From DAIDHZ01 sp035480255 (GTDB taxonomy: Bacteria > Chlamydiota > Chlamydiia > Chlamydiales > SM23-39): 27,825 nucleotides of DNA. A model generated the notes under the pieces. It had not been told where the DNA came from. It made no database searches and saw only the letters and a list, made by a program, of their open reading frames with translations. Location of the stretch: contig CAZVXF010000019.1 of assembly GCA_964630875.1 (NCBI GenBank), positions 1 through 27,825 on the forward strand. The letters are read 5' to 3'. The position numbers were made by a program, and so were the translations under genes. Below, piece by piece: positions 1 to 8,070 of the stretch; within the stretch, counting starts at the first letter, position 1; each line of letters begins with the position of its first letter.

Positions 1-75
1 TTCAATTTGATCGCAATTGTTCGTTTCACAAAAGCGATTGTAAAGACTCAAAAAAATTTTTTCAACACGCAAGGA

Positions 76-114
76 GCGGCGCTTCCTCCCCGTCCTAAAG
101 GACTGGGTTTCCGC
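76..114. repeat. GC-rich IS-end-like hairpin upstream of pbp2
   Basis: A structured hairpin in an otherwise AT-rich leader. The inner stem is CCC-GTCC (89-95) with loop TAAA and GGAC-T-GGG (100-107, one bulged T). The outer stem is GCGG (76-79) with CCGC (111-114). From memory, hairpins with a CCCGTCC/TAAA/GGAC core are common at the 3' ends of IS200/IS605 tnpB elements, so this may be an IS end remnant. It has no stop codon in the pbp2 frame, so pbp2 could be misread as starting upstream. The IS link is inference; the hairpin itself is seen. Confidence 0.4.
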
Positions 115-126
115 GACGTCATTAGG

Positions 127-3100
127 ATGAAAACAGTTGCCTTTCAATCCAATCGCGTTCTCCTCATCCTTTGTTTTGCATTTCTTTTTATAGGCGCGCG
201 CGTTCTTCATCTGGGTGTTGTACAAAGAGAAAGCATGCTCAAAGAGGCGGAAAAGCCGAAACTGCGATCTCTTTTGATTCGCGCTGATCGAGGTGAGATT
301 TGCGATCGGTTTGGCATTCCAATGGCCGTGAATCGCATTTCTTACAACGCATCGATTTATTACAGCCAGATCAATCAGATTCCAGGACGTAGTTGGGGCA
401 TTGATGAAGCTGGAAATCGTGTCCGTACCTATCCCCGGCGCGAACATATCAAAAAACTTTCTGCGTTATTAGCAAATGAGCTGCATATGGAAGCAGAAAG
501 AATTGAGGATCTGATCCATTCGAAGGCAACACTCTTTCCACACGTTCCTTATGTTCTAAAGTCGAATCTTCCGGAAGAAGTGTATTATCGGCTCAAAATG
601 CTAGAAAAAGATTGGCCAGGCCTGGCTGCGGAGATCGGTTCGATTCGACATTATCCGCTAGGGAAGGTGGGGTGTCAGATTATTGGAACTCTCGGCTCCA
701 TTAGTCAAAAAGAAATTTCAAACTTTGCCCAAGAGATCAATCAACTGCAGACAATTGTCACAAATTACGAATCGTTTGGAGTTGAAACCCCAGATATCGA
801 AGATGTTTATCAGCGACTTGTCATGTTGAAGGATAAAGCCTATACCATGAATGACAAAGTGGGGAAAACGGGTATTGAAGGCGAATTTGAGGAGGAATTG
901 CGAGGGCGCCTAGGAATCACAAATCTGTATGTGGATAATGAGGGCAAACCAAAGCGAGAACTTCCAACGAGTAAACCTCCACACGCTGGTGGAAAAATTT
1001 GTCTTACAATTTCTGCAGAGCTGCAGCAATATGCAGAAGAACTTCTGATCGCCGCTGAAAAAGAAAGAGATCATAAAAGCATTGGGCTTGATCCTGTAGA
1101 TAAGAAGAAAAAAGAGCAAAAGCAGCCTTGGATGAAAGGTGGCGCAATTGTCGCAATGGATCCAAAAAGTGGAGAAATTTTAGCGCTCGCAAGTTATCCA
1201 CGATTTGATCCGAATGACTTTATCGGAAAAAATTCTTCGCGTTGGCTCGAAAATGAAAGAATCATCGGCGCTCTGTGGGATGGAAGAGAAAATTTAACAA
1301 GGGAGCGCAAAGGAAGCGAGGAACAAATTGCAGTCACTTGGCCTTTTTTCCTCAATGAAGTCATCGCACCTGAAGGCCCTCTTCGTTCTTTTTTTGAAAA
1401 AGCGGATGACATTCGTAGCTTTGTGCAGATTCAGGAAGATTTTCAAACGCTTCTTTATTTTTCTGGATCGACTGATCCAACATTGATTGCAGAGAGTATT
1501 GCAAATAAAGGCTCGCCCTTCTGGGAATATTTTAAAAACATGGATGACACGAGCGCGCCTCTTCGGCGACTGGATCATCACTTTCATTCAATCCCGTCCA
1601 CTCAGGACCGCCTTTTTGCAATCGATTTATGCGGATTATGTATTCACAGCGCAAGTTTTAGCGATGACCTTTTATCGCTGATCGGATCAATGAAAATTCC
1701 CCATTATCGAGAACTCAACCAAGCTTTTTGTCGCTTCTTCACACAAAAAAAAGAGGAAGCCTTGAACCTATTCCACACCAATGATTTCTCACTTTGGCGA
1801 AAAGAGCATAAGAAAGAGTTCTTACGCGAAAAAAGAGCACAAGAAAAAGCGAAAAAAACGTTTGCTCGCCCATACATCGATTATTTAGACAAACAGGAAA
1901 AGGAGCTTTTTTCCAAGTTTTGGGATGAACATGGCATCGCGATTGTGATGCGATCGATACGAGAATGCGAAATGTTAAATAAAGCACTCTCTTCCCTACC
2001 CACTCATTTAGCTGAAGAACTTCTTCGCTCATTCCGTTTTTTTGAAACATTGGATCGACGCACTTATACGAAAAATTTTAAGACAGAAAAAGATTTAGCT
2101 CGCGCTTTTTATCCCTCTGATCATTTTGGATTTTGCAGATCTTATGCCTATCAATCGAGCAGTGCGCAAGGCTCTATTTTTAAATTAGTTACTTCATATG
2201 AAGGACTCAGACAGGGACATTCTTTAACCATTATTGACCAGCGGGGTGTCGATCCAAATGCGCCAGCGGGGAAAAAACAAATCGTTGCCTATACTCCAAA
2301 TATGATTCCATATCCTCGTTTATATAAAGGGGGAAGACTTCCAAAGAGCGCCTCATGGCAAATTGGAAAAATCGATATCATTGGAGCGATTGAAAGAACG
2401 AGTAACCCCTATTTTTCTATCCTTGCAGGAGACTATTTAAAGACGCCTGAAGATCTCAATACCGCTGCTTCCCTATTTGGTTACGGAGAAAAAACTGGCA
2501 TCGAATTACCAGGAGAAGCCAAAGGAAATCTTCCTAGAGATTTAAAAACAAATCGAACAGGCCTTTACTCTTACGCAATGGGTCAACATACTTTACTCAA
2601 CACTCCCCTGCAATCCTCGCTCATGCTTGCAACTCTTGCTAATGGAGGACATCTTTTACGCCCAAAAATCGTGCATCATATCGATGATGAAAAATCCAAT
2701 GATGATCCAATCATTAAGCACTCTGTTTGGTTACCTACGAATATTCGAAACACTATTTTTGAAGGGATGGATCGATGCGTGTGGGGAAGTAAAGGATCTG
2801 CCAGATCATCAGTCATCAGGTCTCTTCTTTCAAATCCTTTATTGATGCATGACTACCATCAGCTCCAACATCAAATGATTGGAAAAACAAGCACCACTCA
2901 GGTCGTTTTTAATCCCTCTCGATGTCCCTCAAGCATCCCACAGGTTTATAATCATATTTGGTTTGGCGCGATTGCTTTTCAAGGAGACGCAACAATGCCT
3001 TCAAAAATTCTTTGGGAATCGCCAGAACTCGTTGTCGTCGTAATGCTGCGTTTTGGTGGAGGCGGAAAAGATGCGGCTCCTATAGCCGCTCAAATGATTC

Positions 3101-3168
3101 ACAAATGGAGAGAAATTCGCTCTAAAAATGAAGAGCCGACGAAGATAATACCTGATCGAAATAGCTAA
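127..3168 (+). CDS. pbp2: Penicillin-binding protein 2, class B transpeptidase (chlamydial large form)
   Basis: Membrane-anchored D,D-transpeptidase that cross-links septal or elongation peptidoglycan. Numbered from ATG 127 (1,013 aa): a short cytosolic tail, one membrane segment (about 9-30), a PBP dimerisation domain starting near the RADRGEICDR stretch, then the transpeptidase domain. Active-site Ser683 and Lys686 lie in GSIFK. The second motif reads T-S-N (758-760) instead of S-x-N, and the third K-T-S (920-922) instead of K-T-G. About 345 residues separate the MDPKSGEILA strand (about 338) from Ser683, against roughly 80 in ordinary PBP2; a long insertion is known from chlamydial PBP2. 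The frame is open to the left edge with a TTG at 7, but residues before ATG 127 would be encoded by a hairpin sequence, so 127 is preferred. The last 47 nt overlap the convergent UDP-xylose synthase gene. Confidence 0.9.
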   Translation: MKTVAFQSNRVLLILCFAFLFIGARVLHLGVVQRESMLKEAEKPKLRSLLIRADRGEICDRFGIPMAVNRISYNASIYYSQINQIPGRSWGIDEAGNRVRTYPRREHIKKLSALLANELHMEAERIEDLIHSKATLFPHVPYVLKSNLPEEVYYRLKMLEKDWPGLAAEIGSIRHYPLGKVGCQIIGTLGSISQKEISNFAQEINQLQTIVTNYESFGVETPDIEDVYQRLVMLKDKAYTMNDKVGKTGIEGEFEEELRGRLGITNLYVDNEGKPKRELPTSKPPHAGGKICLTISAELQQYAEELLIAAEKERDHKSIGLDPVDKKKKEQKQPWMKGGAIVAMDPKSGEILALASYPRFDPNDFIGKNSSRWLENERIIGALWDGRENLTRERKGSEEQIAVTWPFFLNEVIAPEGPLRSFFEKADDIRSFVQIQEDFQTLLYFSGSTDPTLIAESIANKGSPFWEYFKNMDDTSAPLRRLDHHFHSIPSTQDRLFAIDLCGLCIHSASFSDDLLSLIGSMKIPHYRELNQAFCRFFTQKKEEALNLFHTNDFSLWRKEHKKEFLREKRAQEKAKKTFARPYIDYLDKQEKELFSKFWDEHGIAIVMRSIRECEMLNKALSSLPTHLAEELLRSFRFFETLDRRTYTKNFKTEKDLARAFYPSDHFGFCRSYAYQSSSAQGSIFKLVTSYEGLRQGHSLTIIDQRGVDPNAPAGKKQIVAYTPNMIPYPRLYKGGRLPKSASWQIGKIDIIGAIERTSNPYFSILAGDYLKTPEDLNTAASLFGYGEKTGIELPGEAKGNLPRDLKTNRTGLYSYAMGQHTLLNTPLQSSLMLATLANGGHLLRPKIVHHIDDEKSNDDPIIKHSVWLPTNIRNTIFEGMDRCVWGSKGSARSSVIRSLLSNPLLMHDYHQLQHQMIGKTSTTQVVFNPSRCPSSIPQVYNHIWFGAIAFQGDATMPSKILWESPELVVVVMLRFGGGGKDAAPIAAQMIHKWREIRSKNEEPTKIIPDRNS

Positions 3169-4090
3169 TTGTGGCCTTAAGACCCTCTTCTAAAGTTGTT
3201 TTAGGTTGCCAATCCAAAAGAGTTTTGGCTTGCGTAATATCTGGACATCTTTGTTTTGGATCATCAGACGGCAGGGCTTTATGAATAATCGGGGAGCTCG
3301 ATCCTGTGAGGCGTAATATTTCCCGAGCTAAATCAAGAACGCGATATTCTGCTGGATTTCCAATATTAATCGGTCCTGCAATGGATTCTGGCGCGTTCAT
3401 GAATCGAATCACGACATCAATTAAATCGTCGACATAGCAAAAAGAACGCGTTTGCATCCCATTTCCGTAGATTGTTAGCGGTTGATTTCTCAGAGCTTGA
3501 ACAATAAAGTTTGAAACCACGCGGCCATCATTTGGGTGCATTCGGGGTCCATACGTATTAAAAATACGAGCTAATTTGATGGGTACCAAATGGGTTCTTT
3601 TGTAATCAAAGAAAAGAGTTTCTGCGCATCTTTTGCCTTCATCGTAACAGGATCGAAACCCGATAGGATTGACATTTCCCCAATAGCTTTCTTTTTGCGG
3701 ATGGAAATGAGGATCTCCATAAACTTCACTTGTGGATGCTTGAAAGATTTTACATTGTAATCGCTTTGCAAGATCAAGTAAATTCATGGCTCCTATCACG
3801 CTTGTTTTAATCGTCTGAATCGGATCTGCTTGATAATGACGAGGAGATGCAGGACATGCGAAGTTATAAATTTCATCGATCTCAAAAGACATTGGAAGAC
3901 AAATATCATGGCGCAAAACCTCAAAATAAGGATTGTCCATAAGATGGAGAATATTTTCCCGGGTTCCTGTATAAAAATTATCTACACAGAGAACTTCATT
4001 GCCAGAATGCAGAAGCTCTTCGCAAAGGTGAGAGCCTAAAAATCCAGCTCCCCCGGTAACTAAGATTCTTTTTTTTCTTTGGTCTTTCAT
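3122..4090 (-). CDS. uxs: UDP-glucuronate decarboxylase (UDP-xylose synthase)
   Basis: Extended short-chain dehydrogenase (322 aa) predicted to convert UDP-glucuronate to UDP-xylose with tightly bound NAD. Seen: N-terminal Rossmann motif TGGAGFLGSH (12-21), the family signature ACPASPRHYQ (78-87), Ser/Thr-Glu motif STSEVYG (119-125), catalytic Tyr149-x3-Lys153 in SCYDEGK, and RIFNTYGPRM plus NDGRVVSNF downstream; these are characteristic of UXS rather than other epimerases. Length is normal for the soluble bacterial or plant form. It is divergent from a UDP-glucuronate 4-epimerase, and both use the same substrate. No UDP-glucose dehydrogenase is visible here. No clear Shine-Dalgarno precedes ATG 4090. 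The 3' end overlaps pbp2 by 47 nt tail-to-tail. Confidence 0.9.
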   Translation of the reverse strand: MKDQRKKRILVTGGAGFLGSHLCEELLHSGNEVLCVDNFYTGTRENILHLMDNPYFEVLRHDICLPMSFEIDEIYNFACPASPRHYQADPIQTIKTSVIGAMNLLDLAKRLQCKIFQASTSEVYGDPHFHPQKESYWGNVNPIGFRSCYDEGKRCAETLFFDYKRTHLVPIKLARIFNTYGPRMHPNDGRVVSNFIVQALRNQPLTIYGNGMQTRSFCYVDDLIDVVIRFMNAPESIAGPINIGNPAEYRVLDLAREILRLTGSSSPIIHKALPSDDPKQRCPDITQAKTLLDWQPKTTLEEGLKATISYFDQVLSSSALHF

Positions 4091-4123
4091 ACAAAAGAAT
4101 TCATATGCGCTTTGGCGCGTTTA

Positions 4124-4165
4124 AAAACCGATTTTTGAGCTTGTTTAGGTATATTAATCGGTTTT
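4124..4165. promoter_or_regulatory. 10-bp inverted repeat between divergent UDP-glucuronate enzymes
   Basis: AAAACCGATT (4124-4133) and AATCGGTTTT (4156-4165) are exact reverse complements separated by 22 bp. They lie in the only intergenic space shared by the uxs gene (start 4090, minus) and the 4-epimerase gene (start about 4286, plus). The placement fits an operator acting on both genes. An RNA hairpin in one of the leaders is the alternative. No regulator gene is adjacent. Confidence 0.45.
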
Positions 4166-4285
4166 GTTTTCTCTTGCAATTACATTATGGATGAGCGTAT
4201 ACGAACTTGCGAATTCACCGTCGAAAAGCGAATGCTAGAAAAAAAACCATGCAAAATAAGAATACAGAACTTTAATATGGAAGAC

Positions 4286-5263
4286 ATGAAACGAATTTTA
4301 ATCACAGGCGCAGCAGGATTTATTGGATTTCATCTTGCGATGCATCTCAAAGCCCGAGGCGATTTTGTAGTTGGCGTTGATAATTTTAATAACTACTACG
4401 ATCCCCACCTAAAAAAAGATCGAGCAGCATTTCTTCAAAAAATAGGAGTCGAAGTTCTTCATTCAGATATTTGCGAAAAGAATTTCTTAAAACTTGTGAT
4501 GTTGCGCTACGGAATTACACATGTTGCACACTTAGCAGCTCAAGCAGGAGTCCGACACTCTTTAACAGAACCCGATGATTACGTCTCTTCAAACCTAGAA
4601 GGATTTGTTTCTGTATTAGAAGCCTGTCGCTATTTTCCTCACCTAAAACTCATTTACGCCTCTTCTTCTTCAGTCTATGGCTTAAATCAGAAAATTCCTT
4701 TCCGAGAAGATGACAAAACGGATCTTCCTACGAATTTGTATGGAGCCACTAAAAAGGCAAACGAACTTCTTGCCCATTCCTATCACCATCTCTATGGCTT
4801 GCATGTCACAGCGCTCCGTTATTTTACAGTCTACGGGCCTTGGGGAAGGCCAGATATGGCTTATTATCGTTTCACAAAACAGATTTGTGAAGGAGAGTCA
4901 ATTCAAGTTTTCAATCATGGACTGATGCGTCGAGATTTTACGTATATAGATGATATTATCGATGGAACTGCTGCCGCTATCGACCTCGGCGCGCCCTATG
5001 AGATCTTTAATCTAGGAAATCATAGACCCATTAACTTGCTCTATCTCATCGAGCTCCTTGAAAACGCACTTGGGAAAAAAGCGATTAAGGATATGTTCCC
5101 TATGCAACCAGGCGAAGTGACAGAGACTTATGCGGATATAGAAAAAAGCTCGAGTCGATTAAACTTTAAACCCTCTGTTCCTTTAGAAGAGGGAATATTG
5201 CGCTTTATTGAATGGTTTAAATCGTATCATTCAATGCCTATGCTCCACCATAGCACCGGATAG
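4286..5263 (+). CDS. UDP-glucuronate 4-epimerase family protein
   Basis: NAD-dependent sugar epimerase (325 aa from ATG 4286) predicted to interconvert UDP-glucuronate and UDP-galacturonate. Seen: ITGAAGFIGFH (6-16) for NAD, AAQAGVRHS (84-92), SSSSVYG (126-132) with catalytic Tyr152 and Lys156 in LYGATKKANELL, and RYFTVYGPWGRPDMA. The ATKKANE and YGPWGRPDMA motifs are those of the CapI/GAE group, not of UDP-glucose 4-epimerase. The frame stays open upstream to 4187, and ATG 4277 is an alternative, but homologues begin at MKRILITGAAGF. The Shine-Dalgarno is weak. It is convergent with gpsA, 17 nt apart, with no obvious terminator. UDP-galacturonate could feed LPS or another surface glycan; that use is inferred. 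Confidence 0.85.
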   Translation: MKRILITGAAGFIGFHLAMHLKARGDFVVGVDNFNNYYDPHLKKDRAAFLQKIGVEVLHSDICEKNFLKLVMLRYGITHVAHLAAQAGVRHSLTEPDDYVSSNLEGFVSVLEACRYFPHLKLIYASSSSVYGLNQKIPFREDDKTDLPTNLYGATKKANELLAHSYHHLYGLHVTALRYFTVYGPWGRPDMAYYRFTKQICEGESIQVFNHGLMRRDFTYIDDIIDGTAAAIDLGAPYEIFNLGNHRPINLLYLIELLENALGKKAIKDMFPMQPGEVTETYADIEKSSSRLNFKPSVPLEEGILRFIEWFKSYHSMPMLHHSTG

Positions 5264-5280
5264 TTCAGGATAAGCTTTTT

Positions 5281-6270
5281 TTACAGATGCTCGTCTTTGA
5301 CAACACGCGTTAACAGAGCTTTGACAGCGACTTTTGGATCAAGGCCCTTAAAGATAATTGCATAGGTTGCTTCAGTCACAGGAATTGGGATGTGGTATTT
5401 TTTCCCAAGCTCTAAAGCTGAAACGCAGGTGTAAATTCCTTCGACAGCCATCCCAATTCTTTCACGCGCATGCTCCGGCGTATTCCCTTCGGCAATATAT
5501 CTACCGAAACGATAATTGCGGCTTAAAGTGGACATACACGTTACGCACAGATCCCCCATGCCAGAAAGCCCATTGAGCGTTTCAGGCTTTGCGTTTTTAA
5601 CAACACAAAGCTTACGCATTTCATGAAGTCCGCGTGTCATTAACGCAGCTTTTGCATTCGCGCTATCAGTGATTCCATCGGAAATTCCACACGCGACTGC
5701 AATAATATTTTTCATTGCTGCACCAAAGCAAACACCATGAATATCGTCATTTGGATAAATGCGGAATGTAGGCGTTGTGAAGAGTTCACAAATAAGTTTT
5801 GTCACTTTTGGATCGTAGGCAGAGCAAACAACCGAAGTTGGTTTATTTTCAATGACCTCTTCTGCATGACTAGGTCCGCTCAGTACACCGATCAATGGAC
5901 AATTGGGAATTTTCATGACATCTGATATGACTTCAGGCAAAAGAAAACCTGTCCCTTGTTCTATCCCTTTGGATGTCAAAATGATCGGAACGTTCACTAG
6001 ACCTACTGTTTCAAAAACAGAGCGAATCCCAGACGATGTGACGCTTTCTACGATGACCTCAGCCCCCACTAATGTTTTCTTTAAATCACTTGTAAATTCA
6101 ACACTCTCCGGCATCGAAAAGCCCGGAAGCTTTGGATGAACGCGCGATTTTTGCAACAGATCTGCAAAAGACTTTTCCCTTGTCCAAACAACGATTTTAT
6201 GTCCGTTTCCGGCAAGGATGGCAGCGAGTGCAAAACCCCAAGTTCCAGCACCTAAGTAGGCTATTTTCAT
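5281..6270 (-). CDS. gpsA: Glycerol-3-phosphate dehydrogenase [NAD(P)+]
   Basis: Reduces dihydroxyacetone phosphate to sn-glycerol-3-phosphate, the backbone precursor of phospholipids; cytosolic. 329 aa, a normal length. Seen: Rossmann motif GAGTWGFALA near residue 7, the SGPSHAEEV substrate-site motif, GAAMKNIIAVACGISDG carrying the conserved Lys, NAKAALMTRGL, and GLSGMGDLCVTC. The start lies 9 nt after the stop of the upstream GT9/pyrophosphorylase gene, so the two are very likely co-transcribed. The pairing of gpsA with a UDP-sugar pyrophosphorylase matches the order I recall from Chlamydia trachomatis. Confidence 0.95.
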   Translation of the reverse strand: MKIAYLGAGTWGFALAAILAGNGHKIVVWTREKSFADLLQKSRVHPKLPGFSMPESVEFTSDLKKTLVGAEVIVESVTSSGIRSVFETVGLVNVPIILTSKGIEQGTGFLLPEVISDVMKIPNCPLIGVLSGPSHAEEVIENKPTSVVCSAYDPKVTKLICELFTTPTFRIYPNDDIHGVCFGAAMKNIIAVACGISDGITDSANAKAALMTRGLHEMRKLCVVKNAKPETLNGLSGMGDLCVTCMSTLSRNYRFGRYIAEGNTPEHARERIGMAVEGIYTCVSALELGKKYHIPIPVTEATYAIIFKGLDPKVAVKALLTRVVKDEHL

Positions 6271-6279
6271 AAGCTGATT

Positions 6280-8070
6280 TTACCCGATTTTAGACATTCC
6301 CGCCAAATGATTCATTTGTAGTAGAGTCTCTTCGATTCTTTTTTGCGCGTCTATGTTTTTTAAAGGGGCATAACATGATTTTCTCGAAAAACAAACAGCA
6401 GACGTTCGCGCAAAAGGGAGCACATCGAAAATGAATTTCTCCCCTTTCCATCCCCATTTTTTTGTACCTGGGAGTTTTTTTCTGACCCAATGAATTGGAA
6501 GCACAATGTCTTTCATTTTCTCAAAAAAAGAGAGGGAAATTGCCATCATTCCTGTATTGGAGTAAACATACTCCTCTTTAGGATCAAGATCCATGTATTC
6601 TACAATTTCGATTTTCCCTTCTCTTTCGACGATTGCGCCCATGGATTCGAGCGGAGATTCTCGCTTCACGCACTTTAAGGTCACATCACTTCCGCGAGCA
6701 TGTCCAATTAACAGAGGGTCAGCCACATTTGCTAGAGGATTTTCCACCGGGACAATCGTGATTAAATCGATGCCTTTTTGTTGAAAAAGTTCAAGTAGGC
6801 CAGAGTTTGCAAAACTTGCAAATACTGAGCCATTTCCAGAGGGAACTTGAACAGAGGTCTCTTTCTTTCTCTCATCAAGAAAAGATGCCATCTCCTGCTG
6901 AAAAAAATAGATTTCTCGCTCAAAATTGTGATTTTTTGCAAAAAATTCCACAGTCGCTTCGTGATTGATTGGAGATGTCATGACGGCGATTGGAAAATGC
7001 TCTTTAGGAGCCTTTTCGCAAATCCACTCAAAAAGACTTTTCCCTAAGATTTGAAAAGTCCCTTTAGGCCCGAAGTGACCTAAACGCGAGCCTTGACCAC
7101 CCGCTAAAATAATCGTTCCAACGCCTTTCAATGAGCCGGTGATTCTTGCTTCGGGACACTCACGAAGTGGTTTGGGAGGAAATAAAGCATTCATCATTTG
7201 ATCAACTGTAACCGTCGATAAGTCTCGAAGAGCTCCAATCAGAGGCGTATGTTTGCACTGAGGGTTTGGAGAGGCGACGGCTTGTTTTAAAATCCCATGA
7301 TCTGGATCGCCCCACAGACTGATCACATGGATTGGAAACGAGATATCCAAATAATAGACCATTGAAAGAATGCCAGAATCGGGCAAAATCATTTGCGAGC
7401 ATTTATGTCGAACGATCGAAAGCAGTTCGAAGAGTGATGTTTTCCCACGCAAATCAATCAAGTTTTGATGATTAAATGTCGTTTTTTCAACACCTCCGAG
7501 CAGCAAAATTTTTACATGGGGAAAAGCAACGAGTCGAGAAAAGAGTTGTTCCCAGTGAGAAAGAGGCCAATTACGCCAAAGTCCATAACTTGTTTCAACG
7601 ACACATTGGACGCCGATATAGATATAGCCGTCTGGCAAATCAAATTTCCTCCATAGCTCTTCCTCTTTCCATTGCAGTTTTGGAACCACTTTTCCTCTTT
7701 GCCATCGGACCCATTCTGTTGGATTCGGCCGAGGAATCAGCAAATCATAAGACTTTGGATCCTTGCCCATTTTTTTGAGACTTGAAGACAGGTCCCAACA
7801 CATGCCTCTTTGTAAATCTGGATCGATTAAAACATTGATCCCTTTCAAAAGAGAAAAACCGTCTTTTAAATTCGCACGCGTTACAAATGTAATTTCCGCA
7901 TCCGGTATGAACTCTCGAATGCGTTGAATCATTGCATAGAGACCTAATGCAATATCGCCAAGTCCTCGATTCCAACCGAGACACACTTTTTTTCCGCCTT
8001 TTTTTGCACATTTTTTTAAATTTGCATCAAAAGAATTGGGCAAAAGAAGGCGACGAATCGATCTAAACAT
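6280..8070 (-). CDS. Fusion: GT9-like glycosyltransferase plus UDP-sugar pyrophosphorylase
   Basis: 596 aa from ATG 8070, with two modules. Residues about 25-300 resemble the GT9/heptosyltransferase GT-B fold: GLGDI near 36-40, ILLLGG, IDLRGKTSLFELLSIV, LPDSG (229-233), SLWGDP. Residues about 315-596 resemble the UDPGP family (UDP-GlcNAc or UDP-Glc pyrophosphorylase): LAGGQGSRLGHFGPKG (322-337) is the nucleotide loop with its Lys, followed by PSGNGSVF, VENPLANVADP, YSNTGMMA and HWVRKKLPG. The second module makes a UDP-sugar from UTP and sugar-1-phosphate. The first may transfer a sugar, but where GT9 enzymes usually have a His after the DSG motif this one has Ser-Met, so activity is uncertain. 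ATG 8070 is chosen over the upstream in-frame ATG 8103 because it overlaps the preceding stop by 8 nt. Confidence 0.8.
   Translation of the reverse strand: MFRSIRRLLLPNSFDANLKKCAKKGGKKVCLGWNRGLGDIALGLYAMIQRIREFIPDAEITFVTRANLKDGFSLLKGINVLIDPDLQRGMCWDLSSSLKKMGKDPKSYDLLIPRPNPTEWVRWQRGKVVPKLQWKEEELWRKFDLPDGYIYIGVQCVVETSYGLWRNWPLSHWEQLFSRLVAFPHVKILLLGGVEKTTFNHQNLIDLRGKTSLFELLSIVRHKCSQMILPDSGILSMVYYLDISFPIHVISLWGDPDHGILKQAVASPNPQCKHTPLIGALRDLSTVTVDQMMNALFPPKPLRECPEARITGSLKGVGTIILAGGQGSRLGHFGPKGTFQILGKSLFEWICEKAPKEHFPIAVMTSPINHEATVEFFAKNHNFEREIYFFQQEMASFLDERKKETSVQVPSGNGSVFASFANSGLLELFQQKGIDLITIVPVENPLANVADPLLIGHARGSDVTLKCVKRESPLESMGAIVEREGKIEIVEYMDLDPKEEYVYSNTGMMAISLSFFEKMKDIVLPIHWVRKKLPGTKKWGWKGEKFIFDVLPFARTSAVCFSRKSCYAPLKNIDAQKRIEETLLQMNHLAGMSKIG

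Noticed and set aside
7..126. Start of pbp2 at TTG 7
   Set aside because: The added 40 residues are encoded by a hairpin-rich, IS-like leader; ATG 127 directly precedes the membrane anchor.
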